Shown here piece by piece: positions 1 to 7,548 of a stretch of 64,000 nucleotides of DNA; position 1 is the stretch's first letter; the number at the start of each line of letters is the position of its first letter. Where the stretch lies: assembly GCF_016861695.1 (NCBI RefSeq), contig NZ_BOLP01000002.1, positions 62,001 through 126,000 of the forward strand. Direction: 5' to 3'. The position numbers were made by a program, and so were the translations under genes. Under the pieces are notes generated by a model that saw nothing but the letters and a program-made list of their open reading frames with translations, was not told the DNA's origin and did no database searches. The DNA comes from Levilactobacillus andaensis (GTDB lineage: Bacteria; Bacillota; Bacilli; Lactobacillales; Lactobacillaceae).

Positions 1-849
1 GGCACCGGTGATCAGACTGGAGATGCGAGGATCGCGTAAGCCCCAGGCTAAGGCAAACGTCGACAAGTCCGTGCCCAATTCATCAGCCATTTTGACCAAC
101 TCTTCGACCTTATCCAAGTTGTCATCGGTCAATAGCGCCTTGATCTGCCCTTGGTAGGTTGCCCGTGAACCGGCTGGAATCGCTTGGCCTTTACGGTATT
201 TCCCCGTCAGCAACCCTTGTGACAGCGGCGAGAATGGCACGACGCCCAGCCCAAGCTTGCCGCAGACATCGAGCAGTTCGTGTTCAATGTAGCGGTCGAA
301 CATGTTGTACTGGGGTTGGACCACGGACATTGGGTGCAGACCGCGTTCTTGGATAATCAGTTGGGCCTCTAAGATTTGAACCGGCCGCCATTCGCTCACA
401 CCGTAGTATAGAATCTTCCCTTGGTCGACTAAGCCACTCAGGGTGGTCAGCGTTTCGGCCAGTGGCGTTTCGGGGTCAAACCGGTGACAGAAGTACAGGT
501 CGAGGTAGTCGGTCTGCATGTTGGTCAACGATTGATCCAATGATTCAGTAATGTGCTTACGGGAGAGCCCGCCGTCGTTCACGCCCTCACCCGTTGGGAA
601 GAAGACCTTACTGGACATCACCAATTCCTTGCGGGGGAACTGCTTCAACGTCTTGCCCAAGAAGCGCTCAGCCGCGCCACCACTGTAGGCGTCAGCACAG
701 TCAAAAAAGTTGATGCCATTTTCATAAGCTAACTTGATACTCTGTGCGGCCAGGTCCTGCTTGTCGCCCGCACTCACGTCAGTCATCCAGCTCCCAAGTG
801 CCAATTCACTCACGCGTAATCCCTGTTTTCCTAAATGCCGATACTTCAT
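1..849 (-). CDS. Aldo/keto reductase, 3' part cut by window edge
   Basis: Reading the minus strand from the ATG at 847-849 gives a protein starting MKYRHLGKQGLRVSELALGS, the usual first strand of an NADP-dependent aldo/keto reductase. FFDCADAYSGG supplies the catalytic Asp and Tyr, SSKVFF the lysine, and YFCHRF the active-site histidine region. AGGAGGAT lies just upstream of the ATG. The frame stays open to base 1, so the C-terminal end is outside the window. It resembles the Kv-beta/YghZ-type branch rather than the 2,5-diketogluconate reductase branch encoded at 28-30 kb. The substrate cannot be told from the sequence. It stands alone here and reads away from the serine hydrolase gene. Confidence 0.9.
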   Translation of the reverse strand, partial: MKYRHLGKQGLRVSELALGSWMTDVSAGDKQDLAAQSIKLAYENGINFFDCADAYSGGAAERFLGKTLKQFPRKELVMSSKVFFPTGEGVNDGGLSRKHITESLDQSLTNMQTDYLDLYFCHRFDPETPLAETLTTLSGLVDQGKILYYGVSEWRPVQILEAQLIIQERGLHPMSVVQPQYNMFDRYIEHELLDVCGKLGLGVVPFSPLSQGLLTGKYRKGQAIPAGSRATYQGQIKALLTDDNLDKVEELVKMADELGTDLSTFALAWGLRDPRISSLITGA

Positions 850-1293
850 GTGAAATCCTCCTAGTTTTGTTGTGAGGTCTAAAATGGAAGCGGTCCCACA
901 ACGTCATAGATTTAGTCTACCAGATTTTACGCGACTAGGTCAGTAACCTGACTAATATTGGGCGAAAAATTTAGCGGTGGCAACCTTTTTAGTGACTAAT
1001 CCTGGCGACATCTCCACTTATACACGCGAAAGAATCTGTTCAGGTTATCATGGTAGGATACGTGGATGACTGTCCGAAAAACTGCGCCGAAAAATTTCTT
1101 TTGGCGGATCAGGTCATACGCCGTAAGACCACTTCCCTACTAACGAGATCACCAGCCATTTTGGAACGCAGAATTCTCAAGTGTTTGCGTTTTACTTAAG
1201 AATTCCACGTATACGCCGCCAAAATTTGAGCGTATAATTAAAACCATTAATTAGTTCACCCGACATACAATCTGAAGAAATGAGAGTCAGCCG
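850..1293. other. Intergenic stretch, 444 bp, promoters only
   Basis: No convincing gene on either strand. GTCAG-taac-CTGAC at about 933-946 is a short perfect hairpin or palindrome near the start of the aldo/keto reductase gene and could be an operator. TATAAT at 1233-1238 is a likely -10 element for the serine hydrolase gene at 1294, but no good -35 is seen. The rest shows nothing recognisable. Confidence 0.5.
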
Positions 1294-2274
1294 ATGAGAC
1301 ATAAAGAACCGCAATCATTCTTACAAAAACTCTATAAATACCGCACTTATTTGCTGGGACTCGTCATTTTAGTGGTCGGCATCGCCAGCATCGTCGGCGT
1401 TCAGGCCCATCAAAAGAACGCTACGGAAGCCGACTCCACCTCCGTCGCCCAGGCTAAGGGCCCGACTGCTCACGAAATCAAGGCCCAACAAAAACAGCTC
1501 AAGCACAAGTTGAACCGCTACTTGAAATCGGTTACAGCAGACAAAACCACGAGTGTCAGCTTCTACAACTTAGGCCCGACCGCGGGCAGTTCGGCGGCGA
1601 AGTCCCAGACAGCTCGCCAATTCTATAAGCAAGGCAAGCTCGCCACCTCGGCCAACGCGCACACGCCCGAGGTTTCCGCCAGCACCTACAAGCTGTTCAT
1701 TGCCGCCTATCTGTTCCATCAGAATCATTTAGGCTACTACGACTGGACGCTCTCCGAAAAGGACGGGTTCCAACGCATGGTCGTCAACAGCGAGAATGAC
1801 TTCGCGGAGGGCGTGCTAGATGCTTACGGTTTGACGACCCTCGATGATTTCATCGCCAGTGAGGGCTGGTATTCACCGACCTTCGTCGCCAACCAAGCCT
1901 CCGTCACCACGGCCTACAGTCTGACGTTGCTCTTGAAGAAATTAGCGCTCCAACAAGCACCGTTTAACCACTCTCACGATCAACAATGGCTGCTCTCACT
2001 CATGAACAAGCAGATTTACCGAACCGGGATTCCAGCCGGAGCGGCCACCGCCCAAAAGGGTACGGTCGTTGCGGACAAGGTGGGCTTCCTCGGTGACACC
2101 AACAATGATGCCGCCATCGTCACCCTCCCCAATGGCCAACGCTACGTCCTAGTCATCATGACCCACGGCCACGGGCAAAGCGGCTTCAGCGGCTTCCCCC
2201 GGATGGCTGAGATCACCACTCATATTCAAAAGATGATGTATGACCCTAGTATCGTGAAGGGCCTTAATAAGTAA
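1294..2274 (+). CDS. Membrane-anchored serine hydrolase, class A beta-lactamase-like
   Basis: 326 residues. One N-terminal transmembrane segment at about 18-36 follows a basic start, so the enzymatic part should lie outside the cell. The penicillin-recognising fold motifs are in order: STYK (nucleophile Ser130, Lys133), SEN at about 166-168 in place of SDN, and a C-terminal KVG near residue 262 in place of KTG. Such lactobacillus proteins are usually annotated as serine hydrolases and may act on peptidoglycan peptides or beta-lactams; no function can be proved from the sequence. KVG instead of KTG argues against an efficient beta-lactamase. The ribosome binding site is weak. A terminator follows directly. 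Confidence 0.82.
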   Translation: MRHKEPQSFLQKLYKYRTYLLGLVILVVGIASIVGVQAHQKNATEADSTSVAQAKGPTAHEIKAQQKQLKHKLNRYLKSVTADKTTSVSFYNLGPTAGSSAAKSQTARQFYKQGKLATSANAHTPEVSASTYKLFIAAYLFHQNHLGYYDWTLSEKDGFQRMVVNSENDFAEGVLDAYGLTTLDDFIASEGWYSPTFVANQASVTTAYSLTLLLKKLALQQAPFNHSHDQQWLLSLMNKQIYRTGIPAGAATAQKGTVVADKVGFLGDTNNDAAIVTLPNGQRYVLVIMTHGHGQSGFSGFPRMAEITTHIQKMMYDPSIVKGLNK

Positions 2275-2278
2275 ACTT

Positions 2279-2314
2279 GGGAGTCATGGCACGCGCTGTC
2301 ATGGCTCTTTTTTT
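2279..2314 (+). terminator. Rho-independent terminator after serine hydrolase
   Basis: GAGTCATGGCA and TGTCATGGCTC pair with G-U wobbles across a short loop and are followed by a run of seven or more T. Confidence 0.85.
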
Positions 2315-2572
2315 GCGCATAATTTGCTCATTATAAAAAGTCAGGGACTCTTTACAACTCAAGCGCCTATCTACAGTCACATTAATTACTGAAGGTTGAA
2401 AGCGTCCAAGTAGTGTTTGAGCCCGGTATAACAACGATATCACCGTAAAACTAGGCAACTCAGTCCATACTTTGCCTTACCCAGTGACTTTCTGTCAACT
2501 GGGAAGATGAGCGTAAAATCGCCACAAGCTGAACCAAAGATATTGAGTCCACAAGACTTTCAGCAGTTGTTG
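2315..2572. other. Intergenic stretch without recognised content
   Basis: Between the serine hydrolase terminator and the structured repeat. No gene, clear promoter or repeat was recognised on either strand. Confidence 0.5.
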
Positions 2573-2774
2573 TGATAGGACACAACCAAAGTCGGAGGAG
2601 GCCAGGGATGCAGCCAGCCGTGATAATGGCCTTGGCTGGCGTCCTTGATAGCCTAGACCATGGGCGACTTTTAAGACGCGTGTTTTTCGCGGCTTAAAAG
2701 CGAGCGAGAAGACTGGTGCTCTTCCAGTCTGAAGCGTCCCCACAGCAGGCGGAATCTCTGGCAGCCGCAGTGCG
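2573..2774 (+). repeat. Structured intergenic repeat, copy 1 (candidate ncRNA or RNA element)
   Basis: About 200 bp that recurs at 49942-50144 in the same orientation, with high identity at the ends and a variable middle. In + sense it can fold GCCAGCC (2613-2619) with GGCTGGC (2634-2640). A second hairpin pairs CTTTTAAG (2668-2675) with CTTAAAAG (2693-2700), continued inward by CGCG/CGCG. A third pairs GACTGG with CCAGTC near 2711-2729. Differences between the copies keep the first two stems paired, including a U-A to G-C swap. A minus-strand reading frame exists, but most differences between the copies would change its amino acids, so I do not call it a gene. Confidence 0.72.
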
Positions 2775-2826
2775 ACCAATTAACACCTACTTTCTCCCCA
2801 CAACTAAATCCAATAATCATTTTGTG

Positions 2827-2877
2827 TTGACAAATGTAATCGTTGGCGGTAAGCTACCGTTATAGATTACAGATGTA
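2827..2877 (+). promoter_or_regulatory. Copper operon promoter with two CopY-type cop boxes
   Basis: TACAGATGTA at 2868-2877 is an exact match to the CopY operator TACANNTGTA. GACAAATGTA at 2829-2838 matches at nine of ten positions and overlaps a consensus TTGACA -35 (2827-2832). A weak -10 (TAAGCT, 2850-2855) sits 17 bp downstream. Known CopY repressors leave such boxes when copper rises. No copY gene is visible in the window, so the repressor must act from elsewhere. Confidence 0.85.
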
Positions 2878-2900
2878 AACAAAGAAAGCAGGGATTTCCC

Positions 2901-3272
2901 ATGATCAAATTAATCGTCCTCATCGTTGCCGCTGCACTGATTGGCTTCATTGCTTGGTGGTTCTTCGGCAAGCACACCACGCGAGCTGTTGATGCTGCCG
3001 TTACCGGCGACATCCAAGACGCCGCCGTTGAAGTCAGCGGGGGATATTCCCCCAGCACGGTCGTCCTGAAACGTGGCGTACCGGCGCACATCACCTTTAA
3101 CCGCAAGGACCCATCGAGCTGTCTGGAACAAGTCGTCTTCCCTGACTTTGGAATCAACCAATTTCTCCCGAAGGACCAAGATGCGGTCATCGACATTGAC
3201 ACTAGCAAAGCCGGCGAGTTCGACTACGCGTGCGGCATGAACATGTTTCACGGCAAAGTCATCATTAAATAA
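2901..3272 (+). CDS. cupA: Membrane-anchored cupredoxin, CupA-like copper chaperone
   Basis: 123 residues: one N-terminal transmembrane helix (about 3-23) and a cupredoxin-like domain (about 45-123). Probable copper ligands are Cys in SSCLEQ and the C-terminal CGMNMFHG cluster (Cys, two Met, His). The arrangement matches pneumococcal CupA, a membrane-bound cupredoxin chaperone for Cu(I) that works with CopA; the symbol is by analogy. It is first in the cop operon, after two cop boxes. A 14-bp gap carrying GGAGG leads to the next gene. The domain would face outside or inside depending on topology, which the sequence does not settle. Confidence 0.85.
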   Translation: MIKLIVLIVAAALIGFIAWWFFGKHTTRAVDAAVTGDIQDAAVEVSGGYSPSTVVLKRGVPAHITFNRKDPSSCLEQVVFPDFGINQFLPKDQDAVIDIDTSKAGEFDYACGMNMFHGKVIIK

Positions 3273-3286
3273 CGGAGGTCTTCATC

Positions 3287-3559
3287 ATGACAAACAAACA
3301 AGTTGCAACCATCACCGTTGACGGCGGCTACTCACCCGCCACAGTCGTTTTAACCCAGGGTGTGCCCGCCGAATTGACATTTAATCGCATCAATAACGCT
3401 GGCTGTCTGGAACAAGTGCACTCACAAGCGCTCAACTTCAGTGAAGACCTGCCGCTCAACACGCCCCGGACCGTGACCATCGACACCAGTCGTGCTGGCG
3501 AATTCGACTTCAGTTGTGGGATGGACATGTTCCACGGAAAGGTGGTCATTAAGTCATGA
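3287..3559 (+). CDS. Soluble cupredoxin-domain protein of the copper operon
   Basis: 90 residues, almost entirely one cupredoxin-like domain closely related to that of the preceding gene but without a membrane anchor or signal peptide. The same probable copper ligands are kept: Cys in AGCLEQ and the CGMDMFHG cluster near the C-terminus. It probably arose by duplication of the upstream domain and may be the cytosolic Cu(I) carrier that delivers metal to CopA, replacing a CopZ chaperone or the missing HMA domain of the ATPase (inference). Its stop overlaps the copA start by four bases (ATGA), so translation is coupled. Confidence 0.83.
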   Translation: MTNKQVATITVDGGYSPATVVLTQGVPAELTFNRINNAGCLEQVHSQALNFSEDLPLNTPRTVTIDTSRAGEFDFSCGMDMFHGKVVIKS

Positions 3560-5487
3560 GCATCAAGAATCGCTTCGTTTTCTCGCTGATTGTCTCGCTC
3601 CCCATGCTCGTCGAAATGTTGGCAGCTCCCTTTGGTTTCATGCTCCCTGGTGGCGCTTGGACCATGTTTTTCCTGACCACCGCCGTCATGGGCGTTTCCG
3701 CTGGGCCCTTCATTCAGAGTGCCTGGGCCGCCTTTCGTCATCATCACGCCAACATGGACACGCTGGTTGCCATTGGGACGGCCACGGCCTACCTCTACAG
3801 TTTCTACGCAATGCTGACCGGCAAGGCCGTCTTCTATGAAAGTGCCGCCTTCGTGGTCACCTTCATTCTGCTCGGCCAGTACTTCGAAGAAAAAATGAAG
3901 CATTCTGCCTCAGGCGCCGTTAGTAAGCTGGTCGACCTGCAGGCCAAAGACGCCGAAGTCATGCGCAACGGTCAATTGGTCAAGGTACCCTTGGCCGAAG
4001 TCGTCGTTGATGACATCGTTCGCGTAAAGCCCGGTCAAAAGGTGGCCGTCGATGGCGTCATCACCGAAGGCACCTCGACCATTGACGAATCCATGGTCAC
4101 CGGTGAAAGCATGCCGGTCACGAAAAAGGCTGGTGATCACGTCATCGGCGCGACCATGAACAACACAGGTACCTTTATGTTTCGGGCTAGCAAGGTCGGT
4201 AGTGACACCCTGTTGTCGCAAATCGTTGAAATGGTCAAGAAGGCGCAGACTAGCCATGCGCCCATTCAAAAAACGGTCGACAAGGTGGCGGACATTTTCG
4301 TCCCTGCCGTGCTGATCATTGCCATTTTAACCTTTACGATCTGGTACGTGTTCCTCGGCGCCAGCGTGGTCAACGCCATGCTCTTCGCCGTTTCCGTTGT
4401 CATCATCGCTTGTCCCTGTGCCCTCGGTATTGCGACTCCCACGGCCTTGATGGTCGGAACTGGTCGCAGCGCGAAGATGGGGATTCTGATTAAAAATGGT
4501 GAGGTCCTCGAGGCCGCAAACCGCATCAAGACAGTCGTTTTCGACAAGACGGGGACCATCACGGCTGGTCATCCCCAGGTCACGGACATTGTGGGTGACA
4601 CTGCGACCGTTCTTGACGTGGCTGCTAGTTTGGAAGCCTCATCGGAACATCCCCTCGCCGCAGCCATCCTGGATAAGGCCAAGGCTGATGGCCGCGCCGT
4701 TACCGCCGCAACTGATTTCAAGGCCATCGAAGGTAAAGGCGTTCAGGCCACGGTCAACGGCCAAGCCGCCCTCATTGGGAACGACAAATTGGTCGCCGAT
4801 TACACATTGACGCCAGAACTCAGCACACGCATGGCCCAGCTCCAAAGTGAGGCGAAGACGGTCGTTGTGGTTGGCCTGGCTGGTAAGATCATTGGCCTGA
4901 TCGCCATTCAAGATGCTCCGAAAGTCAGCTCTGCTAGTGCCATTGCTGCGTTGAAGAAGCGCGGGTTGCGGACCGTCATGCTGACGGGGGATAACCAACG
5001 GGTCGCTCAGGCCATCGCCACCGAAGTTGGCATCGACGATGTGATTGCGGACGTGTTACCTGGCGACAAGGCCGATAACGTCAAGCGCCTCCAAGCCGAT
5101 GGTCCGGTCGCCTTCGTGGGTGACGGCATCAATGACGCCCCCGCCTTAACAACTGCCGACGTCGGCATCGCTATGGGGTCCGGCACCGATATTGCCATTG
5201 AATCCGGCGGTATCGTCCTGGTCAAAAACGACCTACAAGATGTCGTGCGCGCCCTGGAACTCAGCAAGAAGACCTTTAATCGAATCAAGTTGAATCTATT
5301 CTGGGCGTTTATTTACAACACGTTGGGGATTCCGGTGGCTGCCGGCGTCTTCTTCGCCCTCGGCCTCTCGTTGAGTCCGGAAATCGCCGGACTCGGAATG
5401 GCCCTCAGCTCCCTGTCAGTCGTTGCCAGTTCCCTGCTGCTCAACACGTCGAAACTGACGTCCACACCAGCACCGACTGCCGCTTAG
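3556..5487 (+). CDS. copA: Copper-exporting P1B-type ATPase lacking the N-terminal HMA domain
   Basis: 643 residues. Membrane P-type ATPase with the P1B-1 metal signature CPC in IIACPCALG, phosphorylation motif DKTGT, actuator motif TGES, SEHP for the nucleotide domain, and GDGINDAP in the hinge. It exports Cu(I) from the cytosol using ATP. It starts directly with the first membrane helices (FVFSLIVSLPMLVEM), so the usual N-terminal CxxC metal-binding domain is absent. That is not a sequencing artefact, because the start overlaps the upstream cupredoxin gene by ATGA. The HHHANMDTLV region after the second helix is typical of the subfamily. Control is presumably by copper through the cop boxes at 2829-2877. 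Confidence 0.95.
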   Translation: MSIKNRFVFSLIVSLPMLVEMLAAPFGFMLPGGAWTMFFLTTAVMGVSAGPFIQSAWAAFRHHHANMDTLVAIGTATAYLYSFYAMLTGKAVFYESAAFVVTFILLGQYFEEKMKHSASGAVSKLVDLQAKDAEVMRNGQLVKVPLAEVVVDDIVRVKPGQKVAVDGVITEGTSTIDESMVTGESMPVTKKAGDHVIGATMNNTGTFMFRASKVGSDTLLSQIVEMVKKAQTSHAPIQKTVDKVADIFVPAVLIIAILTFTIWYVFLGASVVNAMLFAVSVVIIACPCALGIATPTALMVGTGRSAKMGILIKNGEVLEAANRIKTVVFDKTGTITAGHPQVTDIVGDTATVLDVAASLEASSEHPLAAAILDKAKADGRAVTAATDFKAIEGKGVQATVNGQAALIGNDKLVADYTLTPELSTRMAQLQSEAKTVVVVGLAGKIIGLIAIQDAPKVSSASAIAALKKRGLRTVMLTGDNQRVAQAIATEVGIDDVIADVLPGDKADNVKRLQADGPVAFVGDGINDAPALTTADVGIAMGSGTDIAIESGGIVLVKNDLQDVVRALELSKKTFNRIKLNLFWAFIYNTLGIPVAAGVFFALGLSLSPEIAGLGMALSSLSVVASSLLLNTSKLTSTPAPTAA

Positions 5488-5499
5488 GAGGGATTTTCG

Positions 5500-5601
5500 A
5501 TGGAAGAAAAATTTTGGAGTAAAAGTACCTGGCAAACCACGCTGATTGCGATTGTCTATACGATTGTGGCGATTGGCGTTGGCGCATTGATTGGCCATTA
5601 A
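5500..5601 (+). CDS. 33-residue single-pass membrane peptide at the end of the cop operon
   Basis: ATG at 5500 preceded by TAGGAGGG, 12 bp after the copA stop and before the operon terminator. The peptide begins MEEKFWSKSTWQTT and continues with about 18 hydrophobic residues (LIAIVYTIVAIGVGALIG) to the end. The good ribosome binding site, single helix and position suggest a small accessory subunit, by analogy with KdpF or CydX, which stabilise their complexes. That role is inference. I know no named family for it. It is too short for default gene finders. Confidence 0.72.
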   Translation: MEEKFWSKSTWQTTLIAIVYTIVAIGVGALIGH

Positions 5602-5610
5602 GCGAGACGC

Positions 5611-5652
5611 AAAAGGATCATCGTAGCGACTAGGGCTGCGATGATCCTTTTT
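5611..5652 (+). terminator. Terminator of the cop operon, possibly bidirectional
   Basis: AAGGATCATCGTAGC and GCTGCGATGATCCTT form a long stem followed by T residues; the A-run on the left may also serve the opposing glutathione peroxidase gene. Confidence 0.9.
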
Positions 5653-5659
5653 GGCATAG

Positions 5660-6136
5660 CTATTTACTTTCCGCCAAGGCCTTAACGATATCCGGTTCAA
5701 CCTTCTCCGGTTTCGTCACCGGGGCGTAGCGGTCGATCAACTGGCCATCCCGACCAATCAGAAACTTCGTGAAGTTCCATTTGATCCGCCCATGCCCCGC
5801 GGTCTCCTTGAGGTAGGTGAACAGTGGGTCCTCGTCATCCCCATTGACCGCAATCCTTTTTGTCATGGGAAAGGTTACCCCATAATGCATTTGGCAAAAG
5901 TCACTGGTCGCTTCGTCCGAATCTAGCTCCTGGTGAAATTGATTGGAAGGCAACCCGAGCACCTCAAAGCCCTGGTCGTGATACTGCTTGTACAGGGCTT
6001 CAATTCCCTCTAGTTGCGGCGCCAATCCACACTTACTGGCGGTATTGACGACCAGTAATACTTTGCCCTGATAGTCTTTAAAATCAATGGTCTTGCCGCT
6101 CATTTCGGTTTCCTTAAAGTCATAAATCGTAGCCAT
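5660..6136 (-). CDS. gpo: Glutathione peroxidase family thiol peroxidase
   Basis: 158 residues, full family length. The peroxidatic residue is Cys36 in NTASKCGLAP rather than selenocysteine. The Gln of SNQF (66), and Trp/Asn in IKWNFTKF complete the catalytic tetrad. A second cysteine in DFCQMHYG (about 82) is placed like the resolving Cys of thioredoxin-dependent members, so thioredoxin is the likely reductant. It reduces hydrogen peroxide or organic peroxides in the cytosol. The loop after the Gln is LPSNQFHQE, differing from the common FPCNQFGxQEP. Single gene on the minus strand facing the copper operon, which fits oxidative stress linked to copper (inference). Confidence 0.92.
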   Translation of the reverse strand: MATIYDFKETEMSGKTIDFKDYQGKVLLVVNTASKCGLAPQLEGIEALYKQYHDQGFEVLGLPSNQFHQELDSDEATSDFCQMHYGVTFPMTKRIAVNGDDEDPLFTYLKETAGHGRIKWNFTKFLIGRDGQLIDRYAPVTKPEKVEPDIVKALAESK

Positions 6137-6222
6137 AACGCCTCATCCTTTCAAATGAACCAGCCCAATTTAAAAACGATTGTGCACAAATTAATGATAC
6201 ATCAATCGTTTACGATTAGCTT

Positions 6223-6723
6223 CTATTTTGCTAGGGGTTGCGTGTACACTGTGGCGAAGCTCTCCGCCCAGAGCCGTTCATGGTGCCGCCGAATCTGCTC
6301 GGCCGTTAACTCTAATGAGTCAAATGTCGTCTCCAGTCCAGACTGAATCGCCATCTGAAAGCCCTGACTGTGGCCCACCCGAATGGCCGTGTCCACGGCC
6401 AATTCAGTCTGCAGGCCGCACACCTCAATACTTTTCACATTCAAATGGCGCAAACGCTCGGCTAATCCGGTCTCAAAGAAAATATCGTCATGATAGTTGG
6501 GAACGATCACGTCGTTTTGCCAGTGTAGCCGCGCATCCAACTCCCACACCGGACTGCTGTACACCAGCTCGTCATCCGTCTTTTGTAGAAAAATCACGGG
6601 ATGGTGCGCGTGGTGATACACGTCCAACCGCCGATTAATTTTCGCAACTAGGTCATCATACCCCGTCGCTTCACTGTACCCATTCTGCACGTCAATCACT
6701 AATAACTCATTTTGGACTGGCAC
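6223..6723 (-). CDS. Isochorismatase-like protein with altered catalytic triad
   Basis: 166 residues with the fold of cysteine hydrolases and isochorismatases: LLVIDVQNG gives Asp11, and IFFETGL and CGLQTELAVDTA are the usual later blocks. In relatives the last block reads GxQTExCVDT; here the nucleophile position is Ala. The lysine expected before the FF..T block is also not seen (IVPNYHDDIFFET). Only the Asp of the triad is left, so the protein may be inactive on amide substrates or have another role. GTG start, preceded by AAGGGGGA. It lies between the peroxidase and the cation-efflux-like gene on the same strand, with short gaps. Confidence 0.8.
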   Translation of the reverse strand: MPVQNELLVIDVQNGYSEATGYDDLVAKINRRLDVYHHAHHPVIFLQKTDDELVYSSPVWELDARLHWQNDVIVPNYHDDIFFETGLAERLRHLNVKSIEVCGLQTELAVDTAIRVGHSQGFQMAIQSGLETTFDSLELTAEQIRRHHERLWAESFATVYTQPLAK

Positions 6724-6755
6724 AAAAACTCCCCCTTAAAAATTAAATGTCCCCA

Positions 6756-7379
6756 TTACTCGGCTCGACCGCGACCGGCTTGAAATGCCTCCCAGCCCTC
6801 GCTCGCGATGAAATAAACCAGAACCAGCGCGGCAACGGAATCACTCCACCACCAGCCGACCCACGCCGTCAACGCCGCGCCGACCAGGACCGTGGCGGCC
6901 ATGTAGGCGCAGGTGATATTGCACATGCCGTCCTCGATCAACGCCGCCGAATGAAGTTGCTTGCCTAAAGAGCGTTTCCGCAACGCCAACAATGGCATCA
7001 AGATCACCGAGGCAACGGCAATGCCGATACCGGAAAAACTGGTGTCCGCTGCCTGATGAAGCACCAAGTTGGCAATGGCGACCCCGGTCACATAGACCGC
7101 CAACAACAGCAAGACCGTCCCCACAATCAGTGACGACCTGCGTTCCGCATGTTCAATCTCGGCCGTCGGTGCGCCATTAATCTCCTTACGTAGCCGCCAG
7201 ATCAACGTGCTCCCGGATACGATTTCTAAACAACTATCCAGGCCAAAAGCAATCAGCAGGATCGACCCCGCCTTTAATCCGGAGTAGAAACCCACTAGAA
7301 ATTCGAAGACCATCCACCCGGTCGAAAAGTATTCTGTTCGTAAACTGTGCCGCACTAGGTTGCTCGTCTCATTTACCAT
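6756..7379 (-). CDS. Cation-efflux-like membrane protein, transmembrane domain only
   Basis: 207 residues with about five or six transmembrane helices in the pattern of the cation diffusion facilitator membrane domain. Metal-site positions appear as FGLDSCLE and IEDGMCN, where CDF proteins have HSLSD and SDGWHS-like sequences. The cytosolic C-terminal dimerisation domain of full CDF transporters (about 80 residues) is missing. Small CDF-like proteins of this kind are known in Firmicutes and Actinobacteria, but their metal is uncertain. Start at 7379 chosen as the first ATG; the ribosome binding site is weak. It may be first gene of a three-gene run with the isochorismatase-like gene and gpo. 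Confidence 0.75.
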   Translation of the reverse strand: MVNETSNLVRHSLRTEYFSTGWMVFEFLVGFYSGLKAGSILLIAFGLDSCLEIVSGSTLIWRLRKEINGAPTAEIEHAERRSSLIVGTVLLLLAVYVTGVAIANLVLHQAADTSFSGIGIAVASVILMPLLALRKRSLGKQLHSAALIEDGMCNITCAYMAATVLVGAALTAWVGWWWSDSVAALVLVYFIASEGWEAFQAGRGRAE

Positions 7380-7476
7380 CGTCCGTCCCCGCTTCCCAAA
7401 TATCCTTATCCCCTAGTCTACCGCAAGCCGCCGTCATTGTGGATGGGGAAAATTAGGAAAAGCAACAAGGGTGATA

Positions 7477-7525
7477 TTGTTTATCCGCTTTAATTATGCT
7501 ACTATCATATTTGTAAGCGCTATCA
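7477..7525 (+). promoter_or_regulatory. Promoter with overlapping catabolite-responsive element (cre)
   Basis: TTGTTT (7477-7482), 17 bp spacer, TACTAT (7500-7505). TGTAAGCGCTATCA at 7512-7525 matches the CcpA cre consensus TGWNANCGNTNWCA at every fixed position and is placed over the expected transcription start, where CcpA binding normally represses. Confidence 0.82.
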
Positions 7526-7548
7526 CTATATTTCAGGAGGCCAATAAC

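Noticed and set aside
2495-2779. Minus-strand frame of 94 codons over structured repeat copy 1, similar to one over copy 2
   Set aside because: The frames are open in both copies, but in the most similar 113 bp nearly all base differences change the amino acid, while RNA stems are preserved. No ribosome binding site. Better explained as a structured repeat.
3328-3903. 191-codon antisense frame across cupredoxin and copA
   Set aside because: Spans two genes with clear motifs on the other strand; no ribosome binding site.
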